Made by a program: the position numbers and the translations under genes. Below the pieces are notes generated by a model that did not search any database, was not told the origin of the DNA, and saw only the letters and a list, made by a program, of their open reading frames with translations. A stretch of 61,628 bases of DNA from an uncultured Treponema sp. Its GTDB lineage: Bacteria > Spirochaetota > Spirochaetia > Treponematales > Treponemataceae. This document shows, one piece after another, positions 8,053 to 17,700 of this stretch. Position 1 is the stretch's first letter, and every line of letters starts with the position of its first letter. The DNA is taken from positions 1 to 61,628 of the forward strand of contig CAMWWZ010000003.1 in the NCBI GenBank assembly GCA_947178095.1. Reading direction: 5' to 3'.

Positions 8053-9246
8053 ATGAAAAGACAAATTATACTATTTTTGTTGGCTTTGTGCAGTGCCGCG
8101 GTTTCGCATGCAAAGCCAATATTTTTGAGTCCAGAGACAATAACCTATAAGGTCAGGGAAGACACTTTTTATAGCGACGGAGGCTTTGAGGAGCCGTACA
8201 AACCGATTAAAAAAGATTCCGTAATAGTATGGACCTCGGAAAGATCCGTTGGGCCAATATATAGCGTAGAAACGCATTATTACGTAAAGTATGCGATTGA
8301 CGCATTTTACAATGAAAAACCGATGTGGATGTATACAGACGCATTGCAGGTAGTTGATTCGGAGTTGTTGACGCAAGAAAACTCATTGATACGAATTATC
8401 CCTGAATATTATCTGGAAGTTTTGTCCAAAAAGAATTTGGCAATGATTTTCGAGAAGCAACCATTGTGGCTAAAAACACTGGAAGAGTGCAAGAGTGGTA
8501 AGTACGGGCCTGATTCCCTTGAAGATTTTTTTCATCCGGAAGATTATTTATTGTCGAATACGATAGTGTCATTCAGCCAGCATAATTTTTACATGGTCAA
8601 AAACATTGAAACGATTGACGATTGCAAGATGCTTACTTTACTGCGTTATAGAGACAGCCTCGACGAAGCCATGAACGAAGACGTGTATTCTGACATATAT
8701 AAAAAATATCAAAAAGACGCATACATAAAGTTATTTGTTCAATTTGACGGAGACTATGTGGATTTATGGATTAATTCAAAAGATAATTTTATGGGGAGAT
8801 ATATCATTGCTCCTGACGTTTTATGTGAGCAGATACATGAATTCATGGCGACTAAAGACATAGATCTTTCCAAAGTAACATGGCCGCGCTACGCGGACGG
8901 CAGTTGCGACTACGATGACAAGATAGAACTGCCTTTGATTCGTTTTTCGGAAAACAATAAGGCGGGCAATGCGACAACAAGCGCAAGCGAAAATCAGGGC
9001 ATGGAAGAGTCTAAAACGGCATCTGCCACAGAATTATTGGAAGAAGAGGAAAAAATCAATCTTCCGGATTCGGACGAGACAAAAGACGAAATCAAAACGG
9101 ATTCCGCTGTAAAGACAGACATAAAAAAAGAAGAGAACGATTTTGCCTTTCCCTTTATTCGAGTTAGTCTCGGAATCATCATTGTGATTGCATTGCTTTC
9201 AATCATCCTTGCGATTGCAAAGAAAAAGAAAGCCGGCAATGAATAA
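8053..9246 (+). CDS. Secreted, C-terminally membrane-anchored cluster protein
   Basis: The 397-residue product has a signal peptide (cleavage likely after SHA), an SH3-like N-terminal region, and the cluster motif DLSKVTWPRYADGSCDYDD near residue 280-295. An acidic Glu/Thr/Ala-rich linker, one membrane helix (VSLGIIIVIALLSIILAI) and a KKKK tail follow. The bulk would face the periplasm or outside with the C-terminus in the cytoplasm. The ribosome site is GAGGAG inside the end of the previous gene. Genes at 9348 and 10222 carry the same motif. The function is unknown. Confidence 0.8.
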   Translation: MKRQIILFLLALCSAAVSHAKPIFLSPETITYKVREDTFYSDGGFEEPYKPIKKDSVIVWTSERSVGPIYSVETHYYVKYAIDAFYNEKPMWMYTDALQVVDSELLTQENSLIRIIPEYYLEVLSKKNLAMIFEKQPLWLKTLEECKSGKYGPDSLEDFFHPEDYLLSNTIVSFSQHNFYMVKNIETIDDCKMLTLLRYRDSLDEAMNEDVYSDIYKKYQKDAYIKLFVQFDGDYVDLWINSKDNFMGRYIIAPDVLCEQIHEFMATKDIDLSKVTWPRYADGSCDYDDKIELPLIRFSENNKAGNATTSASENQGMEESKTASATELLEEEEKINLPDSDETKDEIKTDSAVKTDIKKEENDFAFPFIRVSLGIIIVIALLSIILAIAKKKKAGNE

Positions 9247-9347
9247 TAGGAAATAGCGGCGAAGAAGGCTTGGCTTGGACTGAAAAATTTAATAATATTC
9301 GAGGGACAGTTAGAAAACATCCGCTAAAACAATAGGGAGAAATATCC

Positions 9348-10217
9348 ATGAAAAAAGCAATTGGTAAGATTTTTGCGCTTTTTTTATTCTTCAACATTTA
9401 TGGAATAAATTATAAGACACTTAAAAGTACAAAACTTTATGAAAGTGACGGCACGTTCAATTATTACGCTCGCGATATTGACAAGAATGAGACGGTGAAA
9501 ATTTCCAAAGCGCAAATCTATTATGGCGTTTCGGATTGGAAATATTCGGTCGAAATCTTATACCATGACACCCATTATTTTACCAATGTTGAGAATTTGG
9601 TGCCTGAAAACGCCCAAAATATTTTGTCTGACAATATATCTCTAATTCATTCAGAGGATGCCGAATGGCTTTCATCCTATTATTTTGATATGCTGAAAGA
9701 ACAAAACCTAGATGTCATCAAATCAAAACAACAAAATGGTTTCAGGGAGTATCAAGATCGGAAAACTGAATTTGATTATGAATGGTATTATACTTTAAGC
9801 TTCCTTAGACCAACATATTTTTTTAATTCAGTCGTTACCATTTCATTGTTGTTTGACAATTGCAGTTTCCTTGTCAAAAATATTAGCAAGAAAAATTCTG
9901 ATTATTTAATAGAGGCGGAAGTGTATGATTGGTTTATGCCAGATGCAACAAATTCCTATTCAACGGGAGATTATGTCCTGCTGAAAGTATCGGCAGACGG
10001 TGATTATTTGAATCTTTTTTGCGACGGTCAACTACTAGGTCAATTCGTGAAAACAAACAATGAAACAAAAACGGAGATAAAGTCACTGATGCGTGACAAC
10101 ACTTGCGACCTCTCCAAAATAACTTGGCCGCGCCACGCGGATGGCAGCTGCGATTATGACGCGAACAGCAATTTTAATTGGATAACCAATAGAATCAATC
10201 CGATGGGAGGAAAATAA
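9348..10217 (+). CDS. Secreted cluster protein without C-terminal anchor
   Basis: The 289-residue product has an N-terminal hydrophobic signal, a central YRDRKTEFDYEWY-like block (here YQDRKTEFDYEWYYTLSFL) that is nearly repeated in the next gene (YNAYKTEFDYEWFLEV), and the motif CDLSKITWPRHADGSCDYD near the C-terminus. It stops soon after the motif, where relatives continue into an acidic linker and membrane helix, so this copy is probably released. The ribosome site is AGGGAGA before ATG 9348. It is followed after 4 bp by the next paralogue. Confidence 0.8.
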   Translation: MKKAIGKIFALFLFFNIYGINYKTLKSTKLYESDGTFNYYARDIDKNETVKISKAQIYYGVSDWKYSVEILYHDTHYFTNVENLVPENAQNILSDNISLIHSEDAEWLSSYYFDMLKEQNLDVIKSKQQNGFREYQDRKTEFDYEWYYTLSFLRPTYFFNSVVTISLLFDNCSFLVKNISKKNSDYLIEAEVYDWFMPDATNSYSTGDYVLLKVSADGDYLNLFCDGQLLGQFVKTNNETKTEIKSLMRDNTCDLSKITWPRHADGSCDYDANSNFNWITNRINPMGGK

Positions 10218-10221
10218 AGAA

Positions 10222-11313
10222 ATGAAAAAAAGAATTAGAAAAATATTCATAAGCATGCTTTTTATATATGCAGGCTTCTGCTTTGCGGAGCCGATAGTCT
10301 ATACTTCTACAGATGAAGTCCAGTTGCTAAACGGAAACTATGAACCTGCGTTGCTGCTTGACAAAAATGTTTCTGTGTATGCGAGAAATGTTTATGGAGC
10401 AGATGTGGGGAAGTCACCAGAAGGAGAACTTTTGTGTAGAATTGTATACAATGGAATCAACTACGTTGCGGATGCGTCAAAATTTGTTCCCAAAGAGACG
10501 AAATGTGTTTTCGATGAGGACATAATATCCTCTGCCCTTAAGAATGAAAAGAAAGCATTGATTTCGAAAAACTATGTGGATCTGCTTTTCAGTCAGGACA
10601 GGGATTCTGTCAGCAAAATTGAGCCATATGGATACGAGCAATACAATGCATATAAAACAGAATTTGATTATGAATGGTTCTTGGAGGTGCATGAGTTTAA
10701 TCCCAGTTACATATTCAATGTTGTAATAGGACTTCATACTATTTTTGGATACTATTCTTTTTATGTTCTTGACATTGAAAAAGAGGCAGACGGATACAAA
10801 ATAAGTGCCGTGATAGAGAAGTATTGGGATGCAACAACGATTCCCCAGCAAGTCTCGGTGAAAAAACAGACGTTGACGCTAACGGTTGACGGAGATTATC
10901 TGACAATTCGTTCAGATGAAAAGACATACGGCACTTTTGTAATAGTGTCGGAGACCCTTTTATCGCAAGGAACCAGCCTTTTGCAGAACAATACTTGCGA
11001 CCTATCCAAGGTAACATGGCCGCGCCATGCAGACGGCACGTGCGACTACGAGGACGGCGGAAAATCAGCCGCGGAATCCTCCGTCCGAAAGCCCGCGCCC
11101 GCCACGGAACACGCAGAGCCTGCGGAAGAAGCTGCGCTCCCCGAAGCCGCCGAAAGCGAGAACTCAAACGAAGAAGCGGAATCGGCGGACGCGGACGCAA
11201 AGCAAAATGCCGCCCTGCCAATCCTGCCGATTGTGGTGGGCGGCGCGGCTTTGGTTATCCAGCTCGCCGTTATCCTGTTTGCGGCAAAGAAAAAGAAGTA
11301 CGAGAAAAAATAA
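10222..11313 (+). CDS. Secreted, C-terminally membrane-anchored cluster protein
   Basis: The 363-residue product has a signal peptide ending near CFA, then KTEFDYEWF and CDLSKVTWPRHADGTCDYED. A Pro/Ala/Glu-rich linker, a membrane helix in the LPILPIVVGGAALVIQLAVI stretch and a KKKK tail follow. The tail DNA is much richer in G+C than the body and closely resembles the tail of the gene at 12540-13709, which points to exchange of tails between paralogues. It is the last gene of the 7195-11313 run; a 480-bp region with repeats follows. Confidence 0.8.
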   Translation: MKKRIRKIFISMLFIYAGFCFAEPIVYTSTDEVQLLNGNYEPALLLDKNVSVYARNVYGADVGKSPEGELLCRIVYNGINYVADASKFVPKETKCVFDEDIISSALKNEKKALISKNYVDLLFSQDRDSVSKIEPYGYEQYNAYKTEFDYEWFLEVHEFNPSYIFNVVIGLHTIFGYYSFYVLDIEKEADGYKISAVIEKYWDATTIPQQVSVKKQTLTLTVDGDYLTIRSDEKTYGTFVIVSETLLSQGTSLLQNNTCDLSKVTWPRHADGTCDYEDGGKSAAESSVRKPAPATEHAEPAEEAALPEAAESENSNEEAESADADAKQNAALPILPIVVGGAALVIQLAVILFAAKKKKYEKK

Positions 11314-11412
11314 AATGCACGACACGAGACCGAGCGTTTTTTACGGACGCGCATAAATCCTTCCGCGTCCGCGCCCAGTGAGTGAGAACATCTCCAACGC
11401 GCACGCACTTTA

Positions 11413-11479
11413 GTCCCTGCCAGGGACGTGCGCATGGTCCGTGGCAGGGACTAAACGCAGAATCGTCCCCGCTAGGGAC
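11413..11479. repeat. Three spaced GTCCC-N5-GGGAC palindromes
   Basis: Sites at 11413-11427, 11437-11451 and 11465-11479 share GTCC(C/G)-N5-GGGAC. The first two also lie in a larger inverted repeat (TTAGTCCCTGCCA with its complement). They lie between the end of the secreted-protein run and the 22-bp array, and could be protein-binding sites. The rest of 11314-11412 shows nothing recognisable. Confidence 0.55.
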
Positions 11480-11512
11480 AAAACATTGCTTTTTCAAGCC
11501 CGTGCCGAATTT

Positions 11513-11644
11513 ATTTGCGGAAATACGTAAAAATATTTGCGGAAAAACGTGTGCATATTTCCCGAAATACACGTACGTATTTGCGGAAATACGTTTGCGT
11601 TTTTGCGGAAATAAATTCAAAAACGGCGGAAATGCAGGTTCTGG
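11513..11644. repeat. Array A: six contiguous units with an exact 22-bp period
   Basis: Units start at 11513, 11535, 11557, 11579, 11601 and 11623. Each has a core close to ATTTGCGGAAAT followed by about 10 variable bases, with no separate spacer. Unit 3 has CCCG in place of GCGG, keeping the ATTT-N4-AAAT symmetry. Array B at 47714-47889 has the same period with a different core. The array is intergenic, upstream of the glycan-binding gene. Confidence 0.75.
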
Positions 11645-11794
11645 CGGAGCGTCAATGAACTCGTCGAGCGTAGCGAACGCTGTCGGCGAAACTTCTCTTG
11701 CGCGCTGTTGACGAACGCAACGATATGTGATTAACTAAAATAATGCATTGTTAATAATATTGATAACGGGGTTTATATTATTTGGAGATGCTTT

Positions 11795-12469
11795 ATGAAG
11801 AAAATTTTTATTTTGATGGCAATGATTCTTCAGATGCTCTGCGCTTTTGCAGATGAGATGCTGATAAGAAAGGCAATAGAGGACATGCACAGTTCAGTAT
11901 TGGTCGAAAAGCCGTGGCTATCCGCCCGGAGTTCTGCCTTGTTGGAAAACGCTTACAAGCCTGATGAATTTGAGTGGGTCAACTTGAGCGATAATGACGT
12001 AGCAACTTGTTGGTGTGAAGGAGTAAGAGGTCCTGGCATAAATGAATATGTATTGATGTCAATCGACCATGAAAATGGTTTAAGTTTCGATTATGGAAGA
12101 GCGCAACGGTTTAAAAATATAAAGTGCCATTTGGAAATTAACAATGGCTTTTGCAAGAGTCAGGATTTGTTTGTAAAAAACAACAGGGTAAAGACGTGCA
12201 GAATTGAAATTTATGACACGCCGGAAGTATATGGTCAATACGAAATTTTTGTCCGCGCCGATCCTGTAAAGATTTATGATTCTGTTCTTGAATTGGCGGA
12301 TACCAGCGAGACTCAGGAATTTGAATTTTTTATAACATTGAGAGAAGACAATATTTATGACATGCCGTTAGTATTAATGAAGCTTACCATTCTCGATGTC
12401 TATCCCGGCACGGATTATGACGACACTTGTATCAGCGAGATAAAAGTCTACGGCGAGTATGCGGAATAG
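11795..12469 (+). CDS. Secreted NADase-type glycan-binding (discoidin-like) protein
   Basis: The 224-residue product has a signal peptide (cleavage near CAFA) and one jelly-roll-like domain. The stretch VATCWCEGVRGPGINEYVLM and the C-terminal CISEIKVYG fit the glycan-binding domain often attached to bacterial NADase-like toxins and found alone in spirochaete surface proteins (the typical form is TAWVEGVKGDGIGE). It is not related in sequence to its neighbours. The 70 bp after its stop code in another frame for the C-terminal anchor of a cluster paralogue, so it appears to have been inserted into, or to have replaced, such a gene. Confidence 0.75.
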   Translation: MKKIFILMAMILQMLCAFADEMLIRKAIEDMHSSVLVEKPWLSARSSALLENAYKPDEFEWVNLSDNDVATCWCEGVRGPGINEYVLMSIDHENGLSFDYGRAQRFKNIKCHLEINNGFCKSQDLFVKNNRVKTCRIEIYDTPEVYGQYEIFVRADPVKIYDSVLELADTSETQEFEFFITLREDNIYDMPLVLMKLTILDVYPGTDYDDTCISEIKVYGEYAE

Positions 12470-12539
12470 GGGGCAGGATGGCGCGATCCTTGCAGTCCTG
12501 CTCGCCGTGGTTATTCTTGCGGTCAAAAGGAAGGGAAAA
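12470..12539 (+). pseudogene. Remnant 3' end of a cluster paralogue (C-terminal anchor)
   Basis: Translation gives GAILAVLLAVVILAVKRKGK, matching GAVLAVLLAVIILAVKKGK at the end of the gene at 12540-13709, and the DNA is also closely similar (12479-12535 against about 13635-13691). Nothing else of the gene remains. It marks a past recombination or deletion in the tandem array. It now also carries the ribosome site (GGAAGGGA) of the next gene. Confidence 0.7.
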
Positions 12540-13709
12540 ATGAGGATAAGAATCTTGTTTTGCTTTTTAATGTTCGTAATATTTGATGTCTTCGCACAAG
12601 AAGAATTGTATAATTCGTATACCGATTACCGCAAGACATTCCTTGTCGAAGTGGAATATGAGAATTTCGAGGACTGCGAAATTGAAATATGGGAAACTTT
12701 GGATGAATGTCGAAGAACGCCCATAGAAAAGGGAAGGCATTTTAACAACAAGTTTGACAGAGAGTTTTCCGGTTTTTATAGTTTGGGGGTTGATACGGGA
12801 GGCGGCATCTCATCTGACTATCTGAAGATTGTTGGTTCGGAACAATTGCCTGATTACACATTGTACAAGAACAGCAAAGGAAACGATAATCCAAGGTGGA
12901 TTCCAATTTGGTATTTTGAGGCATTGGAAAAAGAGGACAGGGACATCATAGTATTGAACGAGCCAAAAAGAACAGAGTGGGATGCAGACGCGGTAGTTTC
13001 CCAATGGTATTATGACATACCACAGCTTCTTTCAATAGTTCTTTCCAACTGTGGGTTTATGGTTCATTCGCCGTTGCTTGTGCAGAATACAGGATTCCTA
13101 ATCAGCAAGATTAACGATGCTGGAAACGGAAAATATGAGATTGCCGCATATCCTTCAACTACGGACTCAGATGACCAAAACGAATGGAAAACTGGCAGTG
13201 AAAATTTTCCCCATCTGACTTCCGGAGAACCAGTCTCTTTTATTTTTGAAATAAACGGCAAGGAAATGAAGATATACAACGGAGAGACAGGGAAGCTTTG
13301 CCTCGACCTAATTCAAATGCCAGCGAAATGGGTTGCGCTCTATGAGGATTTCATAAGAACGAATACAATTCCAGCGGGACTGTATTTGCCGGAGGAATAT
13401 TTGAAGCGAAATAATGGAGGCTCGCTTGGAGACGATGATTTTGCTATAGGATATGTTGAGTTGGCAGCAAGCGAAAATCAGAGAGTGGAAGAATCTGAAA
13501 CAGCGACCGTAACTGAACGCGCAGAATTCGCAGAGGAAGCCGCGCTCCCCGAATCCGCTGAAAGCGAAAGGGCGAACAAAGAAGCAGACGCAAAGGAATC
13601 CTCTGCCCTGCCAATCTTGCCGATTGCGGCTGGCGGCGCAGTTTTGGCAGTCTTGCTCGCCGTGATTATTCTTGCGGTAAAAAAAGGAAAGCCAAAAAAT
13701 CGCGCTTAA
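12540..13709 (+). CDS. Secreted, C-terminally membrane-anchored cluster protein
   Basis: The 389-residue product starts at ATG 12540 after GGAAGGGA; the frame is open further upstream only through the remnant anchor at 12470-12539. It has a signal peptide ending near VFAQ, the blocks PRWIPIWYFE and KIYNGETGKLCLDLIQ shared with the protein at 7195-8052, then an acidic Glu/Ala linker, a membrane helix (GGAVLAVLLAVIILAV) and a basic tail. It combines the body type of the first cluster gene with the anchor type of the fourth, as expected if bodies and tails recombine. The function is unknown. Confidence 0.8.
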   Translation: MRIRILFCFLMFVIFDVFAQEELYNSYTDYRKTFLVEVEYENFEDCEIEIWETLDECRRTPIEKGRHFNNKFDREFSGFYSLGVDTGGGISSDYLKIVGSEQLPDYTLYKNSKGNDNPRWIPIWYFEALEKEDRDIIVLNEPKRTEWDADAVVSQWYYDIPQLLSIVLSNCGFMVHSPLLVQNTGFLISKINDAGNGKYEIAAYPSTTDSDDQNEWKTGSENFPHLTSGEPVSFIFEINGKEMKIYNGETGKLCLDLIQMPAKWVALYEDFIRTNTIPAGLYLPEEYLKRNNGGSLGDDDFAIGYVELAASENQRVEESETATVTERAEFAEEAALPESAESERANKEADAKESSALPILPIAAGGAVLAVLLAVIILAVKKGKPKNRA

Positions 13710-13737
13710 AATCCGCCAGCACAATTTTTTGCGCGGC

Positions 13738-14088
13738 TCATTTCGGAAAATAAAATTTCATCGTTTCTTCGCCGAGCTTTTCCGCGCCCAAACGCTTCGC
13801 AATCAACTTGCAAACTTGGCGGCTCAAAAACCATGCAAGCACAATCGCCGCGAACATCACAATCGACAAAAAAGTCGTTTCGGAATTTCCGCCGCCGTGA
13901 AGAACGCATTCATAAAAATATTTCGCCGCAATCAAAAGCACAGGAACGAGCACGCATCCGAACGCGAACAGCAACGCCGCGCCGCCCAATTGCAAAAAAA
14001 TCACGTTGCGTTTTTGCTGCCGCACCGTGGGAGCTTTTTTCTCCGCCTTGTTCGGCGCGTCAATTTTTTTCAATTCTTCTTCAGTCAT
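13738..14088 (-). CDS. Small membrane protein, unknown
   Basis: The 116-residue product (MTEEELKKID...) has a charged N-terminal part of about 40 residues and two clear membrane helices (about residues 35-57 and 75-95). I chose ATG 14088 over a TTG at 14121, which has no better ribosome site. It lies downstream of lspA in the same direction with a 55-bp gap and may share its transcript. I do not recognise the family. Confidence 0.6.
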   Translation of the reverse strand: MTEEELKKIDAPNKAEKKAPTVRQQKRNVIFLQLGGAALLFAFGCVLVPVLLIAAKYFYECVLHGGGNSETTFLSIVMFAAIVLAWFLSRQVCKLIAKRLGAEKLGEETMKFYFPK

Positions 14089-14143
14089 ATTCGCCCAAAT
14101 CCTAATTAAATTTCGCGACAAAAATTCGCCGCGAAATTCAAAA

Positions 14144-14662
14144 CTATTTTTTCGACTTCGCTTCTTCCGAATTTTTTATCGTGAGGAAAAACGAAATTAT
14201 CAAAATTATTCCGCAGACAACGATGCAAGCATCCGCCACATTAAAAGTGGGCCAGCGTTCCAAACCGAATATTCCGAAAAATTTCACGTCAACAAAATCC
14301 ACCACGCCTTGCGGCCTGAAAATCCTGTCGATGATGTTTCCAACGCCGCCGCCGACAATTCCGCAAATGCACCATCTTTGCAACGAATTGAATTCATCGT
14401 TGCGAAAATAAATCGCCACCACGAACGCAATCACCACAAGCGGCACGAGCGAAAACAAAATCGCACGCGCGTTTTGCGAAAGCGACGCGCCCAAACTGAA
14501 TGCCACGCCTTTGTTCGCCACATGAATTATTCTAAGCAAATCGCCGCCGAAAGAATATCCAACGCTGAACGGCGGAATGTTTTTCACAATCCAAAGTTTT
14601 GTGATTTGATCAAGCAAAATCACCGCCAGCGCGAGCGAAAACGGAATCAATTTTTTTTTCAT
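14144..14662 (-). CDS. lspA: Lipoprotein signal peptidase (signal peptidase II)
   Basis: This 172-residue inner-membrane aspartyl protease removes the signal peptide from diacylglyceryl-modified prolipoproteins, and the window encodes many such substrates. It has four membrane helices and the conserved motifs NKGVAFSL, GNIIDRI and FNVADACI, which contain the catalytic aspartates. ATG 14662 is preceded by GGAGAAAAA; the frame continues upstream without a better start. It follows the large gene at 14747-18130 by 84 bp and is probably in the same transcript. Confidence 0.95.
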   Translation of the reverse strand: MKKKLIPFSLALAVILLDQITKLWIVKNIPPFSVGYSFGGDLLRIIHVANKGVAFSLGASLSQNARAILFSLVPLVVIAFVVAIYFRNDEFNSLQRWCICGIVGGGVGNIIDRIFRPQGVVDFVDVKFFGIFGLERWPTFNVADACIVVCGIILIISFFLTIKNSEEAKSKK

Positions 14663-14746
14663 TTTTTCTCCAAAATAAAAATACCTCGACGCTATTCGCA
14701 AAGAAATTTCCAGCGGAGCGTCGGGGTATAAAACACTCCGCACGAA

Positions 14747-17700
14747 TTATTCCGCAAAAATCGCGTTGGAAGGAATTTCCACGGTGACGCTTTTCACTTT
14801 GCCTTCGCGCGAGAAAATGTCCGCGCTCAATTCGGCAGGAATTTCCGCGCCGAATGTTGCAGAATCCACCGTGACTTTTATCGCGGAAATCGAGCCGTCC
14901 AATTTGTACACAAACGGAATTTTGAAGCGCGTGAAAGAAAGCGTTCCATCTGCGCCAAATTCTTTTTTCAAAAGCAAAGCGGGATTGAAACGAAGACAGC
15001 CGTTTTCGATTTCCATTCCGAGTTCGCCCCAGCGCGTTATCACTTCTTCTTTTACCTGCCCCGTCATTCCGGGCTGCTTCGCGCCTTGCAAATACGGAGT
15101 GTGCGAATACGGATCGATCGGGAACGCGCCGTAAATTTCGGGAGTTTTGTTGAACGAAAGTCCAGCGCGAATTTTGTAATAATGCGCGCCCAATTTTTTC
15201 GCGCCTTGCTCATTTTTTGCCGCCAAAGCTTTTTGAAAATTTTCCTGAACTGCCAACAAAAGTTTTGAAACCATGTGCCAATAAATCGAGCCAATTCCTT
15301 CGTAAGCATAGAACGTGCCGCTTCGTCCCGTGAACGATTTGTGATTGAAAGTCTTTTCGTAAAGCGACAAGATTTCGCCTTTTTCTTCGGAAGAAATTTG
15401 CGGATAATTTTTTTCGATCGCATTTTCCAAAACTTCCGCATTCCTGAAATCAGGATTGAAATGCGCCTTGCCGTTTTCAAGCGAATCGTTGTAAACGAGC
15501 GAAGCCGCGTCCGGCAAAATGTAGCCGCGTTCCAATTCCGCTTTCAGCGTCGCGATTTTTTGCGCGGCGGATTTTTCCAAAACATTTTTGTTTTCAAAGC
15601 GCGGCAATTCTTTCGAAGGATAAAGCATGTAAGAATTTTGGCGCGGCTCGTACATTCGGCTTTTTGCCAAGGAATCGCACAACGCGCAAACTTCCTCCGC
15701 GTCCAGCAAGCCGCTCGAAAGAACTGCCACTTGGCCTTCGAGCATTTCCTCGAGGTTCAAGACTTCCATCGCGCGCTCGCCAATTTCGAGCGTGTTGTAC
15801 GAATGATAAAGTCCGTCGGAACGCTTGTTCATTTTGATTGAATGTTCCGCATGCTTGATGAAAGCGTCGAGCGCGGAAATGATTTCCGCTTTGGAAATTT
15901 TTTCGCCTTGCAAAAGCGATTCAGGATTTTCATAGAAAGCGAAGCGTTCGGCTTCAAACGCCTTTTCGCATTTTTCAACGAAAATTTTTCGCTCGCTTCC
16001 CGAATCAAGATTTTTGGGATTCGCGCTTTTGTAGATTTCCGAAATTTCTTCGAGGAATTTTTTAAGCGGCGCGGAAAGAACGAAATTTTCCTCGCTTGAT
16101 TTTTCGAACAAATCTTTTACGAAAACAATGAAGCGGCGCAAATAGCAAAGCGTCACCACGCTCAAGCCGTAGCCCGCGAGCGCGTTGTTCGCGTCGTTCC
16201 ATTCGGGACGCTGCGTGTTCATCCAAATTCCGCCGGCCGGAACAAAGTTCGCAATTTTCGTCAAAATCAATTGCAAGATTTTTTCCGTCATCGTAACCAA
16301 ATACGGCTCGCCGTTTTTTCCGAAAAGTTTCGCGTCGCTTCCAAAGCGTTCGACTTCCGCAGAAATTTTTTCATTCAGTTCGATGTCAAACAAAATTGTG
16401 TCGCGCGGATTTTTTTGGATTTGCGAATATGCCTTGATGTGATAAGGAACATTCGCCACGGTGAAAATTGCGGAATTCAAAAATTCATCCAACGCGGCAG
16501 GATTGATTTTTTCTTCCAGTTCGAGAAGCTTGCTCAGATAAATTATTTGGTGGTCATTCCAATATCCGATGTTCGCCCAAGGATTGTCCGGCTCGGGAAT
16601 TTCCCAGTCGATTCCGGCGCGCGTTATCCTGTACGGATTGAAGCCATCGGCTGTGGTGGCGTTCAAGAATTTCGCAATCATTCCGCTCGTGTACGCAGGA
16701 TAGCTCATCGCCAACGCTTCCCAGTTTTGGAAAATGTCGCGCCAGTTTCCTTCGTAATTCAAAATCGGATTTCCGTGCGAGTCTTTCAAATTGATTGAAA
16801 ACTTGTTCCAAGGGCGGCTCGGATCGCCGTGCCTTCGCGAAAACGAAAGCGGCAAATATTCAAGGTAAAGCCGATAAAGTTGCGCGTCGTGTTTGGCTTT
16901 GACGATTTTTCCAAGCTCCGCATAATTTACGGTTTCGCCCAAATTCAAAGATTTCGCGCAAGCGGCTTTTGCCTTGTTTCGAGTTTCCACAAAACCGATA
17001 AAATCGTCGGAGCGCACCAAATTGTTTTCCGCAAAAACTCCGCCGCGCATTATGTTGAACATCACGTTTGCTTCATGATGCATGCACGCGATTTCGTCCG
17101 CCGTGTTCTGCAAGCCGTCCGCTTCGCCGATATATTTTTCCAGCAATTTTTTTCCTTGCTCAATGTCATTGAGCAAGGATTTTTCCAAAGCGGCGCGGTC
17201 GGTGAGTTCTTTTTTGAGAAGCGCGATTTTGGAATTTTCCAAATGCGTGTCGAAAACTTGTTCCCATTTTTCTTGTGCGCCGTCTGCCAATTCCAAGTCA
17301 AAACTGATGAAGCACGAAGCGCGTTTTCCTTTGAGAACATCAATTTGCTCGAGCGGAATTTCACGCGCGAAAAATTCGGGCGTTTGAGGGTCAAGATAAA
17401 CCGGACATTTTTTGCTAAACCAACAAGTGTTCGACCAAAGAGCTTCGCTCGGTTCTGCGCGGTCGGTTAAAACGGAAGAAAGCGAAAAAAGCGCGAGGCC
17501 GGAATCTTTTTCCAAATCGGATTTTTTGTAAGCGTCAAGCAAAATTGAATTTGTCGCCTGCAATTGCATTGTTCCGCAAGCGGGCACGATGTTTTGCGCG
17601 CCGTCCAAGATTTGAACTTTTGCAGATTTTGAAGCGTGATTTTTTATCGAAGAAATTTTCACCAAGCCGTATTTGTCGCTGGAAGTCCATTCCGTGCGCC

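Noticed and set aside
8053..13709. Sortase-anchored (LPXTG) proteins
   Set aside because: The C-terminal helix and Lys tail look similar, but there is no LPXTG motif; LPILP in the tails does not fit, and spirochaetes do not use this route.
14662..14743. Longer LspA start
   Set aside because: The extension is not hydrophobic or conserved, while ATG 14662 has a GGAGA site and starts the first membrane helix.
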